Part shown: positions 48,099-55,814 of the stretch, one piece after another | Layout: each line of letters begins with the position of its first letter | Numbering within the stretch: position 1 is the first letter of the stretch | Assembly: GCF_026343115.1 (NCBI RefSeq) | Contig: NZ_JAPEMC010000001.1 | Location: 5,041,501-5,105,500, forward strand | Source: Streptomyces sp. NBC_00102 | GTDB taxonomy: Bacteria; Actinomycetota; Actinomycetes; Streptomycetales; Streptomycetaceae | DNA length: 64,000 nt | Direction: 5' to 3' | Position numbers and translations under genes: made by a program | Notes under the pieces: model-generated | Databases searched by the model: none | Seen by the model: the letters and a program-made list of their open reading frames with translations, nothing else | What the model was told of the DNA's origin: nothing

Positions 48099-48461
48099 AT
48101 GAAACGCAGCGTGCTGACCCGCTATCGGGTGATGGCTTACGTCACCGCCGTCATGTTGTTGATCCTCTGCCTCTGCATGGTCTTCAAGTACGGATTCGAC
48201 AAGGGCGAGGGCCTGACGCTCGTCGTCTCCCAGATCCACGGCGTGCTCTACATCATCTATCTGCTCTTCGCCTTCGACCTCGGGTCCAAGGCGAAGTGGC
48301 CGATCGGCAAGCTCCTCTGGGTGCTGATCGCCGGCACCATCCCGACCGCCGCCTTCTTCGTGGAGCGCACGGTCGTCCGCGAGGTCGAGCCGCTGATCGC
48401 GGGCGCGGCGCCGGCTGCCGCGAACGCCTCCGCGCAGGGCAGCCCCGTCAAGAACGGCTGA
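48099..48461 (+). CDS. DUF3817 family membrane protein (second copy)
   Basis: 120 aa with three hydrophobic segments and the family phrase SQIHGVLYIIYLLFAFDLGSKAKWPIGKLL, which aligns with the copy at 41418 ([19 protein letters not shown]). Extra Ala/Ser-rich C-terminal tail. ATG 48099 is about 110 bases after the MarR gene. A terminator follows at 48480, so it is transcriptionally separate from icmA. Confidence 0.87.
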   Translation: MKRSVLTRYRVMAYVTAVMLLILCLCMVFKYGFDKGEGLTLVVSQIHGVLYIIYLLFAFDLGSKAKWPIGKLLWVLIAGTIPTAAFFVERTVVREVEPLIAGAAPAAANASAQGSPVKNG

Positions 48462-48479
48462 CGCCCCGCAGGTCCCGCG

Positions 48480-48519
48480 AACCGCCCCGCACCGGACTCC
48501 GTCCGAGTGCCGGGCGGTT
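48480..48519 (+). terminator. Terminator after the second DUF3817 gene
   Basis: Arms AACCGCCCCGCAC (48480-48492) and GTGCCGGGCGGTT (48507-48519) pair at 12 of 13 positions and are followed by TTGT. Confidence 0.8.
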
Positions 48520-48535
48520 TGTCGTCGACAGATAG

Positions 48536-48547
48536 TAGGACGTCCTA
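48536..48547 (+). promoter_or_regulatory. Operator-like palindrome directly upstream of icmA
   Basis: TAGGACGTCCTA, a perfect 12-bp dyad, lies 14 bases before the icmA ATG and overlaps an AT-rich, -10-like stretch (TAGTAAAT). A near copy (TAGGAGGTCC) lies before the neighbouring tetR gene. Probable repressor site. Confidence 0.65.
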
Positions 48548-48561
48548 GTAAATTCGACATC

Positions 48562-50262
48562 ATGGACGCTGACGCGATCGAGGAGGGCCGCCGACGCTGG
48601 CAGGCCCGTTACGACAAGGCCCGCACGCGCGACGCGGACTTCACCACGCTGTCCGGGGACCCGGTGGACCCGGTGTACGGGCCACGCCCCGGCGACACGT
48701 ACGAAGGGTTCGAGCGCATCGGCTGGCCCGGCGAGTACCCCTTCACCCGGGGACTCCACCCGACCGGTTACCGGGGCCGCACCTGGACCATCCGCCAGTT
48801 CGCCGGCTTCGGCAACGCGGAGCAGACCAACGAGCGGTACAAGATGATCCTCGCCGCGGGCGGCGGAGGGCTCAGTGTGGCCTTCGACATGCCGACCTTG
48901 ATGGGACGGGACTCCGACGAGCCCCGTTCGCTCGGCGAGGTCGGCCACTGCGGGGTCGCCATCGACTCCGCCGCCGACATGGAAGTCCTCTTCCGGGACA
49001 TTCCCCTCGGCGAGGTCACCACCTCCATGACGATCAGCGGACCCGCGGTCCCGGTCTTCTGCATGTACCTCGTCGCCGCCGAACGCCAGGGCGTCGACCC
49101 GGCCGTGCTCAACGGCACCCTGCAGACCGACATCTTCAAGGAGTACATCGCCCAGAAGGAGTGGCTCTTCCAGCCCGAACCCCATCTGCGGCTCATCGGG
49201 GACCTGATGGAGCACTGCGCCCGCTCCATCCCCGCGTACAAGCCGCTCTCCGTCTCCGGCTACCACATCCGCGAGGCCGGTTCCACGGCCGCGCAGGAGC
49301 TCGCGTACACCCTCGCCGACGGCTTCGGATACGTGGAGCTGGGCCTCTCCCGGGGGCTCGACGTGGACGTCTTCGCGCCCGGCCTCTCCTTCTTCTTCGA
49401 CGCCCACCTCGACTTCTTCGAGGAGATCGCCAAGTTCCGCGCCGCCCGCCGCATCTGGGCCCGCTGGATGAAGGAGACGTACGGCGCGACGACCGCCAAG
49501 GCCCAGTCGCTCCGCTTCCACACCCAGACCGCGGGGGTCTCCCTCACCGCCCAGCAGCCGTACAACAACGTCGTGCGGACCGCCGTGGAGGCGCTCTCCG
49601 CGGTCCTCGGCGGCACCAGCTCGCTGCACACCAACGCCCTCGACGAGACCCTCGCCCTCCCCTCCGCGCAGGCCGCCGAGATCGCGCTGCGCACCCAGCA
49701 GGTGCTGATGGAGGAGACCGGCGTCGCCAACGTGGCCGACCCGCTGGGCGGTTCCTGGTACGTCGAGCAGCTCACCGACCGGATCGAGGCGGACGCCGAG
49801 AAGATCTTCGAGCAGATCCGGGAACGCGGCACCCGCGCCCATCCGGACGGCCGCCACCCCATCGGCCCGATCACCTCGGGCATCCTGCGCGGCATCGAGG
49901 ACGGCTGGTTCACCGGAGAGATCGCCGACTCCGCGTTCACCTACCAGCGCTCCCTGGAGAAGGGCGAGAAGCGGGTGGTCGGCGTCAACGTCCACCACGG
50001 TTCGGTCACCGGCGACCTGGAGATCCTGCGCGTCAGCCACGAGGTCGAGCGCGAGCAGGTACGCGCCCTCGGTGCCCGCCGGGCGGCCCGCGACGAGAGG
50101 CGGGTGCGCGGCTCGCTGGACGCGATGCTCGCCGCCGCCCGGGACGGCTCGAACATGATTCCGCCGATGCTGGAGGCGGTACGCGCCGAGGCGACGCTCG
50201 GCGAGATCTGCGGGGTGCTGCGCGAGGAGTGGGGCGTCTACACGGAGCCGCCGGGGTTCTGA
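48562..50262 (+). CDS. icmA: Isobutyryl-CoA mutase large subunit IcmA
   Basis: 566 aa, the length of IcmA of S. cinnamonensis. Adenosylcobalamin-dependent rearrangement of isobutyryl-CoA and n-butyryl-CoA; this subunit holds the substrate-binding TIM barrel, and the B12-binding small subunit IcmB is encoded elsewhere. Specificity residues Phe80 ([10 protein letters not shown]) and Gln198 (KEYIAQKEW) are those of isobutyryl-CoA mutase; methylmalonyl-CoA mutase has Tyr89 and Arg207. The C-terminal ~80 residues form the linker. It links valine catabolism to butyryl-CoA pools used in polyketide building blocks. Confidence 0.96.
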   Translation: MDADAIEEGRRRWQARYDKARTRDADFTTLSGDPVDPVYGPRPGDTYEGFERIGWPGEYPFTRGLHPTGYRGRTWTIRQFAGFGNAEQTNERYKMILAAGGGGLSVAFDMPTLMGRDSDEPRSLGEVGHCGVAIDSAADMEVLFRDIPLGEVTTSMTISGPAVPVFCMYLVAAERQGVDPAVLNGTLQTDIFKEYIAQKEWLFQPEPHLRLIGDLMEHCARSIPAYKPLSVSGYHIREAGSTAAQELAYTLADGFGYVELGLSRGLDVDVFAPGLSFFFDAHLDFFEEIAKFRAARRIWARWMKETYGATTAKAQSLRFHTQTAGVSLTAQQPYNNVVRTAVEALSAVLGGTSSLHTNALDETLALPSAQAAEIALRTQQVLMEETGVANVADPLGGSWYVEQLTDRIEADAEKIFEQIRERGTRAHPDGRHPIGPITSGILRGIEDGWFTGEIADSAFTYQRSLEKGEKRVVGVNVHHGSVTGDLEILRVSHEVEREQVRALGARRAARDERRVRGSLDAMLAAARDGSNMIPPMLEAVRAEATLGEICGVLREEWGVYTEPPGF

Positions 50263-50291
50263 GCGGGCTTCTCCCAGGGCGACGGCCTGCG

Positions 50292-50912
50292 CTACGCCAC
50301 CGAGCCCAGGCCGGAGAGCAGCAGCGCGGTGAAGCGCCGGGCCCAGTCCGCGTCGACGGGCTCGGCGCTCACCAGCGTCCGGTGCACCACCGCGCCCGCG
50401 ATCACGTCGAAGATCAGGTCGGCGGCCAGCACGGCCGACCGGCCGTCCGACTCGGGCGGCAGTTCGCCGCGCTCCTGGGCCCGTCGGCGGCCCTGGACCA
50501 CCAGCCGCTTCTGGCGGTTGACTATCGAGTCCTGGATGCGGGTGCGCAGGGCCACGTCGCGGGTCGATTCGGAGACCACCGCCATCAGCGCGGTCCGGGT
50601 CTCCGGCCGCTCCAGCAGCTCGGCGAACTGGAGCACCACGCCCTGCACGTCGGCGGCGAGGCTGCCGAGGTCGGGGAGTTCGAGTTCGTCGAAGAGGACC
50701 GCGACGGCGTCCACGACCAGTTCGTTCTTGCCGGCCCACCGGCGGTAGAGGGTCGTCTTGGCGACCCCGGCGCGCGTCGCCACGTCCCCCATCGTCAGCT
50801 TCGACCAGCCGAGTTCGACCAGGGACGCCCGGGTCGCCTCCAGGATCGCGGTGTCGGCGTCGACACTGCGGGGGCGGCCGGGGCGGGCGGACTGGGGGTC
50901 GTTGCTCGGCAT
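50292..50912 (-). CDS. TetR family transcriptional regulator
   Basis: 206 aa. N-terminal HTH (WSKLTMGDVATRAGVAKTTLYRRWAGKNELV, here cut: MGDVATRAGVAKTTLYRRW is the recognition part), then a helical ligand-binding domain. It converges on icmA with 29 bases between the stop codons. A TAGGAGGTCC element upstream of its start resembles the icmA palindrome, so it may repress both. The ligand is unknown; an acyl-CoA is plausible. Confidence 0.9.
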   Translation of the reverse strand: MPSNDPQSARPGRPRSVDADTAILEATRASLVELGWSKLTMGDVATRAGVAKTTLYRRWAGKNELVVDAVAVLFDELELPDLGSLAADVQGVVLQFAELLERPETRTALMAVVSESTRDVALRTRIQDSIVNRQKRLVVQGRRRAQERGELPPESDGRSAVLAADLIFDVIAGAVVHRTLVSAEPVDADWARRFTALLLSGLGSVA

Positions 50913-50936
50913 GGAGCGACCTTACCCGCGAGTAGG

Positions 50937-50946
50937 TAGGAGGTCC
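50937..50946 (-). promoter_or_regulatory. Possible TetR operator upstream of the tetR gene
   Basis: TAGGAGGTCC matches 9 of 10 bases of the half-plus-core TAGGACGTCC found before icmA. It lies 25 bases upstream of the tetR start, where an autoregulatory operator would be expected. Confidence 0.45.
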
Positions 50947-51007
50947 CGCTCCCGGTACGGGTGAGACAGATCACCGAGGTGTCCTGTTCAGGAGGGCTAC
51001 TCGCCAG

Positions 51008-51030
51008 TTACGCTACGGGTCGTAGCGTAA
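51008..51030. promoter_or_regulatory. Perfect 23-bp operator-like palindrome
   Basis: TTACGCTACG (51008-51017), GGT, and CGTAGCGTAA (51021-51030) are perfectly complementary 10-bp arms with a three-base centre. There is no U-run, and it is far from both gene ends, so a protein-binding dyad is more likely than a terminator. Confidence 0.65.
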
Positions 51031-51273
51031 GGACCCCCGGGCATCGGCCCGTTGGTCCCCGCCACGAAAGAGCGACAGACCACGTGGGGGCGCCGGATGG
51101 GGATCCGGTGCCGACCTGGCGGCACCGGACAGGGAAGTCGGCGCCGCGACCGGGAGGTTCGTACCTCCCGAGCCGTGTCCGTCCGCCCGCCCCGCACACC
51201 GGACGGGGCGGCGGCGGGACCCGGTTGACCGATCGCTTTCCGGAACGGTGGGCACAGGGGGGAGGATGTACGC

Positions 51274-52245
51274 ATGCAGCCTAGGAACATGTCCATGAGC
51301 GGCGTCGTCGACCTCGCCGCTGTCAAGGCGGCCGGAGAGGCCAAGGCCAAGGCGGAGCAGGCCCGTGCCGAGGCCGCCCGCAAGGGGGGCACCGGCGCCG
51401 TCGCGCCGTCCGCCCTGGTGATCGACGTCGACGAAGCCGGATTCGAGCGCGACGTCCTCCAGCGCTCCGCCGAAGTACCCGTCGTCATCGACTTCTGGGC
51501 CGAGTGGTGCGAGCCCTGCAAGCAGCTCAGCCCCCTTCTGGAGCGGCTCGCCGTCGCGTACAACGGCCGCTTCCTCCTCGCCAAGGTCGACGTCGACGCC
51601 AACCAGATGCTGATGCAGCAGTTCGGCATCCAGGGCATCCCGGCGGTCTTCGCCGTCGTCGCGGGCCAGGCCCTCCCGCTCTTCCAGGGCGCCGCGCCCG
51701 AGGCCCAGATCCGCGAGACCCTGGACCAGCTGATCCAGGTCGGCGAGGAGCGCTTCGGTCTCACCGGGATCGTCGTCGACCCGGAGGCGGAGGGTGCCGA
51801 CGCGGCTCCCGCCGAGATCCCGGCGGGCCCGTACGACGCGCTGCTGGAAGCCGCCTCCGTGGCCCTGGACGCCAACGACTTCCCGGGTGCGGTGCAGGCA
51901 TACCGCAACGTCCTCTCCGACGACCCCACCAACCCGGAGGCCAAGTTGGGCCTCGCGCAGGCCGAACTCCTGGCCCGGGTGCAGAAGATGAACCCGCAGG
52001 AGGTCCGCGAGAAGGCCGCCGCCAACCCGGCCGACGTCGCCGCCCAGATCGACGGCGCCGACCTCGACCTCGTCGGGGGTCACGTGGAGGACGCCTTCGG
52101 GCGGCTCGTGGAGACGGTCCGCCGCACGTTCGGCGACGACCGGGACGCGGTGCGGGTGCGGCTGCTCGAACTCTTCGAGGTCATCGGCCCGGAGGACCCC
52201 CGGGTCGCCGCGGCCCGTGCGGCGCTGGCGCGCGTGCTGTTCTGA
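51274..52245 (+). CDS. Thioredoxin-TPR protein (CnoX/YbbN type)
   Basis: 323 aa. N-terminal Ala/Lys/Glu-rich segment (1-45), thioredoxin fold (about 48-155) with WCEPCK (Cys79, Cys82), then a tetratricopeptide-like helical domain (about 180-323), the architecture of YbbN/CnoX. E. coli CnoX lost redox activity, but the full CxxC here suggests an active disulfide reductase/holdase. ATG 51274 is the first of several Met codons (51274, 51289, 51295), preceded by a purine-rich stretch. Ends before a rho-independent terminator. Confidence 0.9.
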   Translation: MQPRNMSMSGVVDLAAVKAAGEAKAKAEQARAEAARKGGTGAVAPSALVIDVDEAGFERDVLQRSAEVPVVIDFWAEWCEPCKQLSPLLERLAVAYNGRFLLAKVDVDANQMLMQQFGIQGIPAVFAVVAGQALPLFQGAAPEAQIRETLDQLIQVGEERFGLTGIVVDPEAEGADAAPAEIPAGPYDALLEAASVALDANDFPGAVQAYRNVLSDDPTNPEAKLGLAQAELLARVQKMNPQEVREKAAANPADVAAQIDGADLDLVGGHVEDAFGRLVETVRRTFGDDRDAVRVRLLELFEVIGPEDPRVAAARAALARVLF

Positions 52246-52299
52246 TGCGCCCCGTCCTGGCAGGACTTGTCGGGGCGTGACTTGTTCCGATGTGACAAG

Positions 52300-52335
52300 A
52301 CGGCCGTGGCGCCCACCGGGTGGCACGGCCGTTTT
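52300..52335 (+). terminator. Rho-independent terminator of the thioredoxin gene
   Basis: Arms ACGGCCGTG (52300-52308) and CACGGCCGT (52324-52332) followed by TTTT, one of the few classic U-run terminators in this window. Confidence 0.9.
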
Positions 52336-52404
52336 CGCGTCCGGGCGACAACTCGGGCCTTTCCGAGGCTCCACTTTGCCAAATCTTGACCTGATGAACC
52401 GCTG

Positions 52405-52417
52405 TTACTGGCAGTAA
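52405..52417. promoter_or_regulatory. TTACT-type palindrome 1
   Basis: TTACTG, G, CAGTAA: perfect 6-bp arms. Related to the larger palindrome at 52532. AT-rich by the standards of this genome. Confidence 0.5.
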
Positions 52418-52531
52418 ATCATCTCGGGTTCTCTGTCCGGTTGCATGGCGTTTTCCTCTGGTTCGGGCGTCCCTTTCGTGCCACCCTGCGTGGCCGGGTC
52501 GTGCCCCGGCGTCGCTGGTTGGTTATCAGCC

Positions 52532-52549
52532 CGTTACTAGCGAGTAACG
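52532..52549. promoter_or_regulatory. TTACT-type palindrome 2
   Basis: CGTTACT, AGCG, AGTAACG: perfect 7-bp arms with a four-base centre. It shares the TTACT...AGTAA pattern with the site 127 bases upstream. Likely a repressor or activator site controlling the DUF6230 operon. Confidence 0.55.
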
Positions 52550-52897
52550 ACACCCCTTGTGCACGGGCCCCGAATGCACCACGATCGGCCACGCTCGGTC
52601 CAATACCCGCCAGCTCGACCGCCAGTCGGCGCCGGGGGCAGTTGGTCCCCACCGGGCGGGCCGGCGGAACGCGCGCCGGCCCAGGACAGGGGGGTTCCTG
52701 CCCGAGGGCGGGGCCTGTCCGACCGGCTGCGCGGACCGCGCGGTCAGTGGTTTGTCGCTCGGGGGTGATCGCCGGTGCATCGGATGCGGTACACGCCTCC
52801 GGAACGGGCGCTCTCCTTCCCGAGGACGTAGCACTTCTCCCATCCCAGGGCGGGCAACGGCCCGACCGGAGATGTACGTCCGAGAAGGAGGAAATAT

Positions 52898-53542
52898 ATG
52901 AGTTCCCAGGTTCGCGGTGGAACGAGATGGAAGCGTTTCGCCCTGGTCATGGTGCCGAGCGTCGTCGCGACCGCCGCGGTGGGCGTAGGCCTCGCGCAGG
53001 GCGCGCTCGCCGCGTCGTTCAGCGTGTCGGGACAGAGCTTCAAGGTCTCGGCCGACTCGCTCACGGGTCATGACTTCGTGCAGTACGGCAACGTCGCCGC
53101 GGGCGACGCCGGCAAGCACCCGGTGGCCGTCTCCGGTTTCAAGAGCGCGAAGATCACCAACATGTGCCAGTCGGTCGTCACGCCGAACCTGCCGTTCGGT
53201 CTCGGCACGTGGACGCTGACGCTGCACGCCGGCACCGACGAGAAGAAGCCGGTCGAGGCGACCGACCTGTACCTGGACGTCGCCGAGCTCGACGCGGACG
53301 CGTACTTCGAGAACATCGACATCGGTGTCGCGGCCGGTCAGCTCGGCAAGGACAGCAACGACCACTTCGGCGTCCAGCCGAACACCGGCGTCGACGGGGC
53401 CGCACTGTACGGCTTCGGCCAGCGTGCCGAGACGGCCGTCCTGACCAACGTTCACCAGAAGGCATGGGCGACCACCGCCGGCACCTTCAAGCTGAGCAAC
53501 CTGAGTCTGCGTCTGAACAACGACTCGAAGGAGTGCTACTAA
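52898..53542 (+). CDS. DUF6230 family secreted protein
   Basis: 214 aa. Signal-like N-terminus (basic RWKRFALVMVPSVVATAAVG, then AQGALAA, cleavage near residue 39). The mature part is rich in beta-strand patterns and small polar residues and has only two Cys, 90 (TNMCQS) and 213 (ECY at the end), which could form a disulfide. Such proteins were long labelled cholesterol esterase; I see no Ser-hydrolase motif such as GxSxG, so that name is not supported. AAGGAGG precedes ATG 52898. First of three genes. Confidence 0.85.
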   Translation: MSSQVRGGTRWKRFALVMVPSVVATAAVGVGLAQGALAASFSVSGQSFKVSADSLTGHDFVQYGNVAAGDAGKHPVAVSGFKSAKITNMCQSVVTPNLPFGLGTWTLTLHAGTDEKKPVEATDLYLDVAELDADAYFENIDIGVAAGQLGKDSNDHFGVQPNTGVDGAALYGFGQRAETAVLTNVHQKAWATTAGTFKLSNLSLRLNNDSKECY

Positions 53543-53633
53543 GCACCCCGTCCGGGCGGCCGGGCCCACGGAGGGTCCCGGCCGCTCGCCCTCTCTTTCT
53601 CACAGCAGTACCGGTTCCAGGGAGCTGTTTTCC

Positions 53634-54254
53634 ATGAGCCCCGAGTCCACAGGGCAGAACGAGCACTACCTCACCGTCTTCCGGCGGGGATTCCGCACCT
53701 GGCGGGGTAACAGGCCGTTCTGGGCAGGCCTGTTCACCATGGCAGGCGGTGTACCGATTGCCTACTTCCCGTACGCCAACATGCACCTCGGCAATGTCAC
53801 CCTGGCGATGTCCACCACCGCCGGCGCGGGCGCGCTGATCATCGGTGTTCTGCTCATCACGCTGGGCCTGACCATGTGGTTCCACCACATCGTCCGGGTG
53901 TTCGCCGGTGTCGCGGCCATTCTGCTCGCGCTGATCTCCATACCCATCGCCAACATCGGCGGCTTCGTGATCGGCTTCCTCTTCGCGATGCTCGGAGGAT
54001 GCCTCTCCGTCTCGTGGGCGCCGGGCCAGGCCGAGGCTGACGCCGCGAGTCCCGTGGCCCCGGCTGTGTCCGACGAGTCCGTACGGAGTCAGGCAGCACC
54101 CCTTTCCTACGAGAAGTCGGCCTACGCGGACGGGCCCACCATCACGGGCCTCTACGGGGGCCCGGCCCACCCCGCGCACCAGCCCGCCCCCTCCGGACCG
54201 GCCGTCGGCGCCCACGCCGAGGCCGACGCGGACGGCGGGAGGCACCGTGCGTGA
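53634..54254 (+). CDS. DUF6114 family membrane protein
   Basis: 206 aa. Four hydrophobic segments (about 30-48, 55-77, 80-103, 106-122), then a hydrophilic, Ala/Pro/His-rich cytoplasmic or exterior tail of about 75 residues. The opening FRTWRGNRPFWAGLFTM is the family's recognisable part. Function unknown. It always travels with DUF6230 proteins as far as I recall. It overlaps the next gene by eight bases. Confidence 0.85.
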   Translation: MSPESTGQNEHYLTVFRRGFRTWRGNRPFWAGLFTMAGGVPIAYFPYANMHLGNVTLAMSTTAGAGALIIGVLLITLGLTMWFHHIVRVFAGVAAILLALISIPIANIGGFVIGFLFAMLGGCLSVSWAPGQAEADAASPVAPAVSDESVRSQAAPLSYEKSAYADGPTITGLYGGPAHPAHQPAPSGPAVGAHAEADADGGRHRA

Positions 54255-55614
54255 GGACGGGTACTCCGACACCTTCGCGGGCGAGGCCGCCCGTGAACGG
54301 AGGGGCCCGCGCCACGCGGCCCCCCGCAAGTCGCTGCTGATGAAGCTCAATCTGCCGTCGGGCAAGAAGGCCTTCGCGCTCGCCGCGATGCCGACCGCGG
54401 TCTTCGTGGGCATGAGTCTCACGCCCAAGCTGGCCATGGCGGACGACGCGTCGGACATCCCGTACGCGCCCGGACCGTGCGTCACCCGGTCCGACGAGCC
54501 GAGCGAGTCGGCCGAGCCGTCGGCTTCGCCGTCCCCCTCCGTATCCGACTCCGCGTCGACGGACACGGACGGCGCCAAGGGCGGCGACAAGGACGCGGAC
54601 GCCACACCGACCGCGACCCCGTCCCCCTCCGCGACGTCGGAGGCACCCGCCGCCGGCACGACGAAGGACGAGACGGCCGCCGCGGGAACGAAGTCCGCCG
54701 CGGAGCCCACCCCGACCGCGACGAAGAGCACGAACCCGCTCGACCCGCTCGGTGTCGGTGACGCGATCAAGGGCCTCTTCGACGGCCTCGACCCGAATAA
54801 GGCGACCCCGTCCCCGAGCGCCACCACCGAGGCGCCCGCCGCTTCCGGTGCGGACGACTCGGCGGGCACGTCCGCGGCCGGATCCACCGGCACCGAAGAT
54901 TCCACCGCAGCCTCCGACAGCGCCTCCGACGCCGCTTCCGACGCCGCTTCCGACGCCGCTTCCGACGCGGCGAAGAAGGCGGCCGCGGCGGCCGAGAAGA
55001 CCGAGGCGGAGATCCGCGCGGCGGCGGCCGAGGCGGGCCGGACGGTCGAGGAGCTGGACGAGGACGCCAAGGGCCTCGACGCGAAGAAGGACGAGGACAT
55101 CCCGGACGGCGCCAAGCAGCCGTTCCCGTGCCCGACCGAGGACCCGGAAGCCCTCGCGGCCGCCGAGCTGGAGCCGGGCATCCCCCTGCTGCCGACCGAC
55201 CCGTGGATCCTGGAGTCCTCGCTGCTCACCCTCACCGGGCTGGACTACGCGGGCATCGTGGAGGTGAAGACGGCGGACGGCGGCATCAAGAAGGTCCTGA
55301 AGTTCACCGCCGACTCCGTCGACATCAAAGACCTCCACCAGAAGGCGGTCGGCCCGGACGGCACCACCACCCACGTCCAGGCGCGGGCGGGTTCCACGTC
55401 CACCATCCGTGGCGGCACGGTGACGATGTACACGGAGGAGCTGAAGGGCAACCTCTTCGGCATCATCCCGATCACCTTCAGCCCCACCGCCCCGCCCCCG
55501 ATCAACGTGCCCTTCGCGTTCTTCACGAACGTCAAGGTCACCCAGGCCGGCCAGTTCGGCGGCTCGCTCACGGTGCCGGGTCTGCACAACTACCTGACCG
55601 CGAACGCGAGCTGA
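54247..55614 (+). CDS. Exported Ser/Thr/Ala-rich protein with C-terminal beta domain
   Basis: 455 aa. Basic N-terminus (1-42), hydrophobic segment and AMA cleavage site after about residue 65, then a low-complexity Ser/Pro/Thr/Glu region (70-225), a perfect SDAA repeat and Ala/Glu helix (225-290), and a C-terminal domain (about 310-455) of beta patterns with FFTNVKVTQAGQFGGSL. The last domain has a strand rhythm like the DUF6230 protein upstream. GTG 54247 is preceded by GGGAGG and overlaps the DUF6114 gene. Likely surface-exposed through a stalk. Function unknown. Confidence 0.8.
   Translation: MREDGYSDTFAGEAARERRGPRHAAPRKSLLMKLNLPSGKKAFALAAMPTAVFVGMSLTPKLAMADDASDIPYAPGPCVTRSDEPSESAEPSASPSPSVSDSASTDTDGAKGGDKDADATPTATPSPSATSEAPAAGTTKDETAAAGTKSAAEPTPTATKSTNPLDPLGVGDAIKGLFDGLDPNKATPSPSATTEAPAASGADDSAGTSAAGSTGTEDSTAASDSASDAASDAASDAASDAAKKAAAAAEKTEAEIRAAAAEAGRTVEELDEDAKGLDAKKDEDIPDGAKQPFPCPTEDPEALAAAELEPGIPLLPTDPWILESSLLTLTGLDYAGIVEVKTADGGIKKVLKFTADSVDIKDLHQKAVGPDGTTTHVQARAGSTSTIRGGTVTMYTEELKGNLFGIIPITFSPTAPPPINVPFAFFTNVKVTQAGQFGGSLTVPGLHNYLTANAS
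54928..54963 (+). repeat. 12-bp in-frame tandem repeat
   Basis: GACGCCGCTTCC occurs three times without mismatch (54928-54939, 54940-54951, 54952-54963) with a partial fourth, encoding (DAAS)n in the stalk of the exported protein. The copy number is likely to vary between strains. Confidence 0.9.
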
Positions 55615-55653
55615 CCCGCAACCCCACCCCCAGACCAGTCCGGGAGCCGCACG

Positions 55654-55702
55654 ACACCTGTGGCCCGCACCCCTGTTGCGCAGGGAGGCGGGCCACAGGT
55701 GT
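55654..55702. terminator. Terminator 1 between the secreted-protein operon and pyk
   Basis: Perfect 15-bp arms ACACCTGTGGCCCGC (55654-55668) and complement (55688-55702). Confidence 0.88.
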
Positions 55703-55738
55703 GTCCGGCGCACCGCGGCGCCACCGGTACGGACAAGA

Positions 55739-55792
55739 ACGGCCGTGGGCCGCACACCCCGGCTCACGCCGAAGTGTGCGGCCCACGGCCGT
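55739..55792. terminator. Terminator 2 between the secreted-protein operon and pyk
   Basis: Perfect 19-bp arms (55739-55757 and 55774-55792; core CGGCCGTGGGCCGCAC), 36 bases after terminator 1. Nearer to the pyk end, it probably serves the minus strand. Confidence 0.9.
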
Positions 55793-55814
55793 CGTTCTGC
55801 CCGGGGCGTGCGCG

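Larger units (their letters stand above)
50913..51273. other. 361-base divergent intergenic region (tetR / thioredoxin)
   Basis: It contains the TAGGAGGTCC element (50937-50946), a perfect 10-bp-arm palindrome (51008-51030), a hairpin CGGGAGGT/ACCTCCCG (51151-51158 and 51163-51170) in the thioredoxin leader, and a GGGGGGAGG ribosome-site region just before 51274. No coding sequence. Confidence 0.6.
52246..52897. other. 652-base intergenic region upstream of the DUF6230 operon
   Basis: It holds the thioredoxin-gene terminator (52300-52335), two TTACT-type palindromes (52405-52417 and 52532-52549), and about 350 bases of leader before the DUF6230 gene. No gene is supported. The long leader and the double palindrome suggest regulated expression. 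Confidence 0.6.

Noticed and set aside
48562..50262. Methylmalonyl-CoA mutase large subunit
   Set aside because: Phe80 and Gln198 replace the Tyr and Arg of methylmalonyl-CoA mutase, and the chain lacks the C-terminal B12-binding domain.
52898..53542. Cholesterol esterase
   Set aside because: No GxSxG or other Ser-hydrolase motif and no catalytic triad pattern are visible; only a signal peptide and beta-rich sequence with two Cys.
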